From NCBI RefSeq assembly GCF_002878395.1, contig NC_061117.1, positions 225,424,612 to 225,488,611 of the forward strand: a DNA stretch of 64,000 bases. Direction: 5' to 3'. Below the pieces are notes generated by a model that was not told the origin of the DNA, did not search any database, and saw only the letters and a program-made list of their open reading frames with translations. This document shows, one piece after another, positions 49,128-58,353 of this stretch. The stretch's first letter is position 1. Every line of letters starts with the position of its first letter. The DNA comes from Capsicum annuum. Its lineage: Eukaryota; Streptophyta; Magnoliopsida; Solanales; Solanaceae. The position numbers and the translations under genes were made by a program.

Positions 49128-49655
49128 GTATGCCCCCTTTTCACTTTTTTTTTTGTTGTTGGTTTATTGGTATTATTGTTGTTGAATTTGAGCTGAAAGA
49201 CAGTTAAAGTTGAAGTCTTTATTAGAATTGGTGGATTGAATTTAGTCCAAGTTCTTGTTGTTGTTGTTGTTGTTAGTGGTCTTCAGGTGGTTTAAGCCTT
49301 TAAAGTGTTAATTGAGAAATGCAATAATTATCTTTTACATGTTTATGACTCTTGAGGATTTTATAATAATACTAATGATTAGGGCTTTTTTTTTTCAGTT
49401 ATCATTCAGGTATGCACCCTTTTTCCTCTTTTTTGTTTTGTTTATTGATGTTATTGTTTTGATTTTTGTTGTTGTTTGTGAATTTGAGCTGAAGAGGGGT
49501 TAAAGTTGAAGTCTTTATTGGAATTGGTGGGTAGAATTTAGTCCATGGAGTTTTTTTTTGTTGTTGTTGTTATGGTGTTTTAAGTGGTAATTGAGAAATG
49601 TGATGATTTTCTTTTTCATATTTATGCCTCTTGATGATTATAAATTAATACTTAT
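49128..49655 (+). repeat. Tandem duplication (about 280 bp) at the 5' UTR intron start
   Basis: Two consecutive units begin with a donor-like AG|GTATGC (49128 and 49410). Both then carry a TTGTTGTTG-rich part, GAATTTGAGCTGAA, GTTAAAGTTGAAGTCTTTAT, (A/G)GAATTGGTGG, ATTTAGTCCA and AATTGAGAAATG. The offset varies from 279 to 296 bp. The second donor follows TTTTTTCAG|TTATCATTCAG, so an 11-nt micro-exon or an alternative donor is possible. Confidence 0.8.
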
Positions 49656-49734
49656 GTTACTGGTTTTTAATTGGATATTGTTTTGGTTATTTTTGATTGT
49701 TTTGTCTTCTAATTTTATGAGTTTGCAATTGAGT

Positions 49735-49909
49735 AGAGCAGCCTGGTGCTCTTCCCGTTTTGTGCGAGGTTCAGGGAAGGGATAGACCACAAGGGTCTAC
49801 TGTACATGCAGGCTTACCTTGCTTTTCTGCAAGAGCTATTTCCATAGCTCGAACCCATGACCTCCTAATCATATGGAAGCGACTTTATTAGTTACGCCAA
49901 GGCTCTCCT
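49735..49909 (-). mobile_element. Au-type SINE in the WEB 5' UTR intron
   Basis: Read on the minus strand it starts AGGAGAGCCTTGGCGTAACT and has box B GGTTCGAGCTATGG, then TCTTGCAGAAAAGC, AGACCCTTGTGGTC and CTTCCCTGAACC, ending near ACCAGGCTGCTC. This is the layout of the Au SINE family of flowering plants, recognised from memory. It is inserted opposite to the host gene. Confidence 0.85.
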
Positions 49910-50910
49910 TCCTGCATTTGAGGCACAATTGTGTTTTTTAAATTTTAATGGATTTCATAATTTTGCGCTCGTTGCTAGAATTGGATGCTTTTCACTCACT
50001 AAGGTGCATAAAACCCCTTAGGATAGATATAGGTGCATCTACTGTTTTATGCACTGATTGATTTTCGAGATTCCTCTAACTATGCCAATATCAGACTTAA
50101 AATTTGTTCTACTCAATAAACGTCAAGACATGCTGGTATATGTGTTATGTGCTGACTGATAGAAATGCAGTACACCAGACCTTACTTTATCTCTCTTAGG
50201 ATATTCTAAGCCTTGTTGTGACCGGGTACAAAATTAGAATCTAGATCTTAGACCAAGATTTGAAAAGTAATCTGTCACAAGAAAACCTATTGTATTGGGA
50301 AGTATTTAAATTTGATCAAGCTAATTCGATTGTCGTGGCGGGACAACTACTTCAAGGTGATTTTGACATCTTCATTCTTTCATACCATTAGGCAAGACAA
50401 ATGTAGAGTTTATAGTGTTTTACTTTTAACTTGGAAACTGCAGCAACATAACTCAGTTTAAGTGTTAATCTAGGTGGCTATTATCATTTTCTCGTCATTA
50501 TCTTTTTGTCACTGGTAAAAAAAGAAGTCATATTATCTTTTTGTCATATAGGGAACTTTGGAAAACTTTGGATGCCTTGTTATTATTAATGCAATACTAT
50601 ACCTGATTTTATTTTTTTAAAAAAAGGAACTTTGGAAGGTTTAATTAGGTGGTGATCTTGCGCTTGCAATGGCTTGAATACCCCCCCAGTCTCCTTTTTT
50701 TTTTCTGGCAAATCACGTCTTCTCAGTTATTCACAGCTTTCTTAGTATAACTTGACATATCATTGTCCAGATGAAAGAGAAGTTGAAAGTGACATATTTC
50801 TCCTGAATGTGACGGAAAGGAGATGTCTTTCTGTTCATGTAGCTCCAAAGAGCTGGAAAGAATGCTTGATAAGATTCTCATCTTTGTGGATTGCTTCTCT
50901 TTGATGCATT

Positions 50911-51049
50911 TTTCCCTTTGATTTCGTGAGCCGAGGGTCTATTGGAAACAGTCTCTCTACCTCCGAGGTAGGGGTAAGGTCTGCATACACTCTGTCCTTC
51001 CCCGACCCCACTCGACCCCACTGGATAGGTCATTGCTGTTGATAAAGCC
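50911..51049 (+). mobile_element. Short RTE-tail insertion with 12-bp target duplication
   Basis: The insert carries TGAGCCGAGGGTCTATTGGA, CAGTCTCTCTACCTCCGAGG, TAGGGGTAAGGTCTGCATAC and an ending of GTCATTGCTGTTGAT, the RTE 3' end. It is flanked by CTTTGATGCATT at 50899-50910 and 51050-51061, a perfect duplication. It lies in the long 5' UTR intron of the WEB gene. It could equally be a SINE that shares the LINE tail. Confidence 0.85.
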
Positions 51050-51965
51050 CTTTGATGCATTACGAAAGGCACAATGGTGCTAATATCAGGGTAATATATT
51101 TTCTTCCACCTGCTAATAGCAAATAATCCTTCATAGTGGCTGGTGGGATGGATGAGTATTGAAAATTGGAACGTATCGTGCACCTAGTTGAAACAACTTG
51201 CTGCTGAAAAACATACATCTAAAATATCAAAATTAATGCTTTTCTGGATGTTAAGGTCAAATGATACAACATTTCAACTTGGCTGGCTTAACAATGAGAT
51301 TGATGGTTAAATGTATTTGACATCTGAAATTTTTAAGACAATATTTGACATTTAGTTCTCTTTGCTGGATATCATTCTAGAACCGTACCTCCTATATTTT
51401 ATATCAATGTTGGATGTACTCGTGCACAATTATAGGAACTTATTCCAAATACGGGTGTGTGTGACTTCTTGGCATGTACATGTGGTCTTTTCCAATTGCA
51501 CTGTAATTTGAAGAATCTGTATGACATAGGCACATGTCTCATCTTTTCGACACGGGTATGGAAGGGAAAATGAAGGATCATTGTAGCTTACACACATTAA
51601 ATTGCGTTTCAGTATTCTTGGGGAAGGGGGAAAATGTCGTAAGGAAAAGAATATCAACTCTTCTTCCATAGGTGCAATTTCTCCACCGTCTTTGCTTTAA
51701 GTTCAGAACTGCTAGCATGACCTAGCATTTGCTTTTCAATATAAACTTATTTGCTTTTCAAGCTGTACTCTATTTCAATGAGGAAAATGGCCAAAAGGGG
51801 AGGTAAAAATCGCGATTTTCAAGTAAAAGGCAACAGATGTTAAATATACCTACCTTGTGTGTTACTGTTATGACAATGTTGAAAATTCTCTCTGTATTTT
51901 CAGTCACTCCCAGTGAATTTTTCTTTGTTTTTCTCTTGGTAGGTGATTCTGTTTAAGATAAAAAT

Positions 51966-54601
51966 ATGGTTTCTAAAGATCGCAAAAAAACTACTGGATC
52001 TCCAAAAGTACAAGTTGGAGAGATAGATACAAGTGCACCATTCCAGTCTGTCAAAGATGCTGTTAACTTGTTTGGTGAAGGTGCATTCTCAGGGGAAAAA
52101 CCTGCAATCAGGAAGCCAAGACCTCAGTCCGCAGAGGTAAATGATACTGTGGTTCAAATATGTATATCGCTATGATTTATTTTATCTGCGCTCGGATCTT
52201 TGTAAGTTGTAATTTTGTCTTTTACATCAACTAAGTCATGCTGTCTAGAGATTTCTGCGTGCATGCATCAAAATTTTGTTTGGTATGTGTCCTTGAAGCA
52301 TCTTCTTTCTTGATTAATTCAAATGTTTTCATATGGTGGTTAATGACTTCGGAGGGTTCATATTATTTGCTGCGTCGTTTTAGAGTGTCAAAAACTTTTA
52401 CACTAAAGACATTCATACTCGAGTCTTTTAAGCGGTCGTTTGGTTAATAGTCCCGGGATATAAAATGCAGGATTATTTATCCCATCTTTTATACCATGTA
52501 TATGGGATACGTTTATCCCATATACATGGTGGGATAGCTAAACCTGTGATAGCTAATATCGGGATTAATTATCCCGGGATAATTCTTTCCCAACCAAACG
52601 ACCCCTGAGTACTGAATGTAACATGCAGTCAGGTGCTCTCAGGAGTGAATGAATGCAAAAACTATTTACACCTAGCGTAGTTAGTGTTCAGAGATTGCAA
52701 TTAAATAGTCTCACCTAAGTACACTTATTTTATCTTGCTTGCAGAGGGTACTGGCAAAGGAAACGCAGCTTCACTTAACCCAGAAAGAGCTGAACAAGTT
52801 GAAGGAACAGTTGAAAAATGCCGAAACCACTAGAGCTCAAGCACTTGTTGAGCTTGAAAGGGCAAAACGAACCGTTGATGACCTCACAAAAAAACTTAAA
52901 ATTGTTTGTGAGTCAAAGGATTTGGCTGTCAAGTCGACAGAAGCAGCAAAGAGTCAGATGAGCAAACTTGAAGCACCAACTGATGGGTCTGTTATGGGGA
53001 AGGATGGTTCTTGGAATGTGGATCTGGAAACTGCAAGAGAGAACTATATGGCTGAAATAGCTAATCTTGATAAAGCAAAACAGGAGCTGAGGAAACTCCG
53101 CCAGGATTGTAATACATTTAGGGAGGAAAAAACTGGCGCCATTGAGCAGGCAGCAGAAGCTGAGCGTACTGCCAAAGCAAATATGGAAAGAGCTAGTGAG
53201 CTCTCCAAGGAAATAGCAGCTGTCCACGAGTCGGTTGATCAGCTGAAACTTGCCTGTGTGCAAGAGCGGGAAGAGGAAGCAAAGATTTATGCTGAAAAGA
53301 ATGTCCAGAAGCAGTCCTACAAGGCTAAACTTGAAGAGTCAGCGGAGAAGTTACGTGCTTTGAGGAAAGAGACTGATGTGGATTTAGCCAAGAGTCTCGA
53401 AGCACAGTTAGCTGAAAAAATGTCTGAAATTGAAACTTTGAAGAAAGAGATGGACAGCGCGAAGTCTTCTGACCTTGATAAGGTGAAAGTTGTTACTGCA
53501 GAGCTGGATGATGCGAAGGAATCACTGCATAAAGTCGCAGAAGAAGAGACTACTCTCCAAACCTTGGTGGAGACCCTTAAACTGGACCTTGAGAATATCA
53601 AGAAAGAACATTCTGATCTGAAAGAAAAGGAGGCAGAGACAGAATCACTTGCCGGGGGTCTGCATGTCAAGCTCCGGAAAGCCAAATCCGAGCTTGAAGC
53701 AGCAATTGCAGAAGAAGCCAAAGCAAGAGGTGCCTCTGAAGAAATGATCTCTACTCTCCACCAGCTGACCTTGGAGACTGAAAACGCGAAGCTTGAAGCT
53801 GAAGAGATGAAAATGCAAGCAGAAGTATTAAAGAAAGAAGCTGAAGCCACTAGAGTGGCACTTGAAGAAGCAGAAAAGAAGCTTGAGGTGGCGATGGAAG
53901 AAGCTGAAGAAGCAAAATCAGCTGAGGCTAGGGCTCGTGATCAAATTAAGATTTTATCTGAAAAAACCACAGCTGCACGAACCTCAACTTCCGAGTCTGG
54001 TGCTTGTATCACTTTATCAAAGGATGAGTATGAATCATTGAGCCGTAAAGTTGAAGAATTTGATAATTTAGCTGAAATAAGAGTGGGAGCTGCAATGGCT
54101 CAGGTAGAGGCCGTGAAAGCTAGTGAAAACGAGGCCCTCAAGAAGTTGGAGGCAACTCAAAAGGGGATTGACGATATAAAAATCGCTACTCAGGAAGCCT
54201 TGAAGAAGGCAGAGATGGCAGAAGCTGCCAAGAAGGCTGTAGAAGGTGAGCTTAGAAGGTGGCGTGAGCGTGAGCAAAAGAAGGCAGCCGAGGCAGCTTC
54301 TCGTATTCTTGCTGAAACACATACGAACTACGGATCATCTCCTCAAAGTTACACAGTTCAGAAGGAGAAACCATCGGAGAAATTCGTGGAGTCACCATCA
54401 AAGATGCACCCACCGGTTGAAACCAAGAAGCAAAACACACAAGAGAAGATAACGGAAACACGCAAGTTGCAGAAAGCAATGACATCAGTGTCAAAGAAGA
54501 AGGTATTGATGCCTAGTATCAGTGGCATTTTCCACAAGAAGAAAAACCAAGTAGAAGGAAGTTCTCCATCATATCTTCCTGGCGAGAAGCCTGTTTGGTA
54601 G
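51966..54601 (+). CDS. WEB family (DUF827) coiled-coil protein, At5g55860-like, 2 coding exons
   Basis: WEB proteins (WEB1/PMI2 relatives) are cytosolic coiled coils; characterised members act in light-driven chloroplast movement, and this one is inferred only by family. Coding exons are 51966-52136 and 52745-54601 (GT-AG, both whole-codon), giving 675 aa. The start follows a 5' UTR acceptor (TTGGTAG|GTGATTC at 51942/51943). The N-terminus has the conserved GEIDTSAPFQSVKDAVNLFG (18-37). Almost everything from residue 58 to about 570 is Glu/Lys/Ala-rich heptad repeat, with a KKAVEGELRRWREREQKKA segment near 510. The C-terminus keeps KKVLMPSISGIFHKKKNQVE and SPSYLPGEKP, hallmarks of the At5g55860 clade. 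The gene is complete. The long minus-strand frames over exon 2 are shadows. Confidence 0.93.
52433..52605. mobile_element. Fold-back MITE in the WEB coding intron
   Basis: The left end GGTCGTTTGGTTAATAGTCC and CGGGATAT pair with the right end ATCCCGGGATAATTC...CCCAACCAAACGACC. The centre is a further hairpin of CCATGTATATGGGAT and ATCCCATATACATGG around ACGTTT. The whole 173 bp can fold on itself. The 608-bp intron (52137-52744) is largely this element. A target duplication was not clear, so the superfamily is open. Confidence 0.8.
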
Positions 54602-54837
54602 CACTTTTGCCATAACATTTTGTTCAAAATTTGTGTGGTGGATAGGAACTTGATCATTTTGCCATGGATTGTGTGTATATCTGAAACCTGTGGAGCAGCA
54701 ATTTTCTTTCCCCTTTCATTTTTAGTATTTATTGTGTGTCTTCATGTTCTTAGAGTTATATAAATTGCCTCCTATAATAATAACATCCTTGACTTCCATT
54801 GGAACAGAAAAAAGTATTGTGGTTTTTTTTTTTGATT
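54602..54837 (+). other. 3' UTR of the WEB gene and flank
   Basis: T-rich sequence after the stop codon. AATAATAACATCC near 54776 may serve as polyadenylation context. No other gene is seen. Confidence 0.5.
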
Positions 54838-54898
54838 ACTTCTATTGCTATTCACCGCGCATAGCGGTAACTTTAATGCACCGGGCTGCCCTTTTTTT
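54838..54898 (+). mobile_element. 3' fragment of an Au-type SINE
   Basis: CACCGCGCATAGCGGTAACT, then TTAATGCACCGGGCTGCCCT and a T run match the 3' end of the Au SINE. The head and pol III boxes are absent, so this is a 5'-truncated or decayed copy. Confidence 0.7.
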
Positions 54899-54907
54899 TA
54901 CTTCCTA

Positions 54908-55015
54908 TTGCTAATATGTTCTTTTCCTGTTGGAGTTGGCATGAGCAGTAAGCAGGATCCTTTGCTAATATGTTCTTTTCCTGTTGGAGTTGGCATGAGC
55001 AGTAAGCAGGATCCT
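54908..55015 (+). repeat. Perfect 54-bp tandem duplication
   Basis: TTGCTAATATGTTCTTTTCC, TGTTGGAGTTGGCATGAGCA and GTAAGCAGGATCCT occur at 54908 and again, without a visible mismatch, at 54962. Being identical, the copies are recent or an assembly effect. Confidence 0.9.
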
Positions 55016-55039
55016 TTCGCTGCGTGCTTTTTGAAAGTG

Positions 55040-55915
55040 TTTTTAAGTGTATTTTATTAAGAAGTACTTTTGAGGAAAATGCTTCTTTTTAAAACTTTTT
55101 CTACTATCTCTAGAGGGGCAGAATTATCAATATTCTCCCAAAAGTTCAGCCAACCACCCAAGGAGTACTTTGAGGAAAATGCTACTTTTTTGAACTTCTG
55201 AAAAAGCAACTTCTGCCATCTCCAGAGAGTCAAAATCACTTATAAACTCGGCGAACTACCTGAGAAATACCTGAGAAATATTTCGAGGAAATTGTACTTT
55301 TTAAAACTTTTGAAAAACAACTTCCTCTATCTCTAGAGGGCAAGAATTACTAATTTTCTCCCATAAGTTCGGCCAACCACTTAAGAAGTACTTTGAGGAA
55401 AAGGTTATTTTTTTTAACTTCTGAAAAAGCAACTTCTGCTATCTCAACGAACTACCTAAAAAATACTTCGAGGAAATTGTACTTTTTAAAACTTCTGAAA
55501 AACAACTTCCTCTATCTCTAGAGGGCCAGAATTACTAATTTGTTTCCAAAAGTTCGGCCAACCACCTAAGAAGTACTTTGAGGAAAAGGCTACTTTTTAA
55601 AACTTCTGAAAAAACAACTTCTGTTATCTCTAGAGGGACAGAATCACTTATAAACTTGGCCAACCACCTGAGAAATACTTCGAGGAAATTGCTACTTTAT
55701 AAAACTTTTGAAAAATAACTTCCTCTACCTCTAAAGGGTCAGAATTACTAATTTTCTCCCAAAAGCTCGGCCAACCACCTAAAAAAGTACTTTGAGGAAA
55801 ATACTACTTTTTAACACTTTTGGAAAAAAAATAACTTCTGCTATCTCTAGAAGGCCGGAATTACTTATATTCTCTCAAAATGCTACGTAATACTTGTTAT
55901 GAAAAATTACTTCTT
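55040..55915. repeat. Tandem array of about eight units (100-118 bp)
   Basis: TATCTCTAGAGGG(A/C)CAGAAT, then TTCTCCCAAAAGTTCGGCCA, ACCACCTAAGAAGTACTTTG and AGGAAAATGCTACTTTTT recur with starts near 55110, 55217, 55335, 55514, 55627, 55728 and 55843, plus a truncated unit near 55440. Alternate units carry ACTTATAAACTC(G/T)GC instead of the TTTTCTCCC part, hinting at a dimeric unit of about 220 bp. Non-coding. Confidence 0.85.
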
Positions 55916-56004
55916 CGAAATATAATTTGGCTTTCTTTTTTTGCCCACGAGAATATTGAAATTAAGTATGAAATTTAAGAGTTAAGTATTATGTATGATG
56001 ATGA

Positions 56005-56120
56005 CTACTACAAAAATAAACCCAGTATTTTCTCACCTAGTAGGGTCTGGAAAGGGTAAAATGTACCAGTCTATACTACTACCTTAAAAAAAGTGGAGAG
56101 ATAATTTTCGATAGTAAACA
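56005..56120 (-). mobile_element. Highly decayed RTE 3' tail
   Basis: CTCACCTAGTAGGGTCTGGA, then AAGGGTAAAATGTACCAGTC and CTACTACCTTAAAAA follow, in reverse, the order of the RTE tail (panel GTAGGGGT...GTCTGCATACA...AGACCCCAC). Confidence 0.5.
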
Positions 56121-56947
56121 AAACCGTCAAAAGCATGAAACAAGATCAATTTCTACCAAAAAATAAAAAATAAAGATAAAAGCTAATTATACAAAAATTA
56201 ATATTATACATATATAATATTATAAAACTATTCACATAATATGTAACTAAAAAAGGCTTTCCAAATGGCCCAAATTACAAGTAGTCCTAGTAAAAGAAAA
56301 AAGTAAAAGGGCACAGGAAGAAGTCAAAGTAATTATAACGTTCCCATTAGGAGCGTGAACGATGCTATAGTTAAAATTAGATGTTTAATAATATTTGTTC
56401 AGAAAAATTAATAAATTATTTATTTATTTATTTATATTTTTTTTAATTTTTAAATATTATTTAATGTATTTTTAAAATATTAAATTTATTATATTTAAAA
56501 ATAACATAATAAAATTATTATTATTATCTAATATCTTTTAAAATATATATTAATTTAATAGTAGTAAATAAATATTATTGAACGGAGAAAGTATTTATGG
56601 AGCCCCAGATTTGGAGATTAATGAAAATGGCATCCCCTCTTGAAGTGAGTGAACTATTACAAAACAAAAATAAACAAAAGAGATCCACATAATAGATTAT
56701 CTAATTCACTTATCCTGCTAAATTTTTTAATTTGATTTTTTATTTTACTTGTCTTTTTTTATTAATGAAGAATATTTTTTTTTCATATTTTACCTTTTAC
56801 ATTAATTATTTTTTTAAATTAAAATATAAATATCATTTAATGGGGGCACTATGGTAAACTAGTCATATTATTAATAATTTTTTTTAATTAATGTGTCATA
56901 TCAATTTGGGATGGAGAGAGTATAAAATACTTTTTTAAAAATTATTA
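56121..56947. other. AT-rich intergenic sequence
   Basis: No gene is seen. Low-complexity AT with a (TTTA)n-like stretch near 56412-56440 and no further recognisable element. Confidence 0.7.
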
Positions 56948-57174
56948 TTCTCTTTGTTTTATTTTACGTGACATGTTTTTTTTAGTCCGTCTAAAAAAAA
57001 TGTCACTTTACTATAATTAGAAATAATCAAACTTTAAAATTCCTCTTTTAGCAAATGATTTATGGTCACAAAAATATCTAACATTGCTTTACACAATAAG
57101 TTTTAAAAGTCTTCCTTTTTTATTTAAATATCGTGCTAAATCAAAGAGTGTCACATAAGATGGAACGAAGGAAT
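56948..57174. mobile_element. Stowaway-like MITE
   Basis: The left end TTCTCTTTGTTTTATTTTAC followed by GTGACATG is an imperfect inverse of the right end GTGTCACATAAGATGGAACG followed by AAGGAAT. It is flanked by TA on both sides. The 227-bp interior is AT-rich and non-coding. These features fit a Tc1/mariner-derived Stowaway-type MITE. Confidence 0.65.
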
Positions 57175-57460
57175 TAGTTTATTAGTCATGTAAAACACTC
57201 TAAACATCATTAATTTCTAGTTAGTTATCTAAAACAAATGAGTAAAATATCTAGTATCCCCTAAACTATGATCGAATTTCATGGGGGTCCTATTACCTCT
57301 GAACTAAATTTTAGCATATTTTTATCTAACCTTTTTAGTTGACGTGGCATCTTTGACGTGAATCCTATTTTTATGTAATAAAGGTGTCACGCCAGCACAA
57401 AAGGGTGAAAAAATACGTACACTAAAATTGACTTTAGAGGCAGTTGGAGTGTGTCGTAGC

Positions 57461-57921
57461 TAGAGGTGGGCGTTCGGTATTCGATTCGATATTTCTAAAG
57501 TTTGGGTTCGGTAATTCAGTAATCGGTATTTGAACATAGATACCACATACCATACTTATAAACATCTGTTCGGTAATCGGTAAATTAAACTTCAATTCGA
57601 TACGGTATTTGATAATATATCATATTAAAGTTGGAGATATGCAAATGTATGTTTAAACTTCAAAGAGTATATTTAATAGAAACCCTATTTAGTATTCTTT
57701 TTGTTGCTTTTTACGAATATGTTACCAAAGTCCAACAGATTATTTGGGATGACTAATACTATTGTTTATTGGGTTGGGTTAGATACACATATATATATAC
57801 TATCTTGTACCGAATCCAATCCCGAATATTGAAATATTAAAATTTTACTCCCAAATATCGAATTACCAAATTTTACGTTTGGTTCGGTAATTCGGTTTTC
57901 GATATTTTATGCCCAACCCTA
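57461..57921. mobile_element. hAT-type non-autonomous element with 8-bp target duplication
   Basis: The ends TAGAGGTGGGC and, on the other strand, TAGGGTTGGGC are inverted repeats. Subterminal GTTCGGTAATTC and CGATATTT-like motifs recur in both halves in opposite orientation. Flanks GTCGTAGC (57453-57460) and ATCGTAGC (57922-57929) give an 8-bp duplication with one mismatch, as expected for hAT transposition. There is no transposase frame. It lies about 430 bp upstream of the receptor kinase start. Confidence 0.82.
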
Positions 57922-58156
57922 ATCGTAGCAACTTTGAGTATAATTCAAGGGGGTAATGAATGTGTATCTCAAAGCAAATCGAACAAAATGTAAGGATTAA
58001 ACGTGGAATAGTAGTAGCAACGAATTTCTTGACTATTCCACAGTATCAATGTAGCCGTTGGAGTAAAACATGGGGGCCTTTAGTTTCCTAATTCAATGTG
58101 GACCAGCTGAAACAACTAGTTCTACAAAGTAAACAAATCTACATGAAAACTAGCCG

Positions 58157-58164
58157 TTATAAAA
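58157..58164 (+). promoter_or_regulatory. TATA box of the receptor kinase gene
   Basis: CCGTTATAAAACC lies 190 bp before the start codon. It would give a leader of roughly 160 nt, reasonable for a plant gene. Confidence 0.55.
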
Positions 58165-58353
58165 CCTTATAATAATTTACGTGAACACCATAATATTCTT
58201 CTGCCAAATTTGTCTTCATCCTTAACCGTTAGCTCTTAATATTCCCTCCATTTTCTCTATGTTCACTCACATGCTCTTGTTTCATTGCTTAGTATATATC
58301 TCCATCTTTCTCTGCTCTTCATTTGTAACTTTCTTTCTACCTCTCCAAAGTTT

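Noticed and set aside
53317..53850. 177-codon Ser/Ala/Phe-rich frame on the minus strand
   Set aside because: It is the shadow of the Glu/Lys-rich coiled coil of the WEB gene on the other strand.
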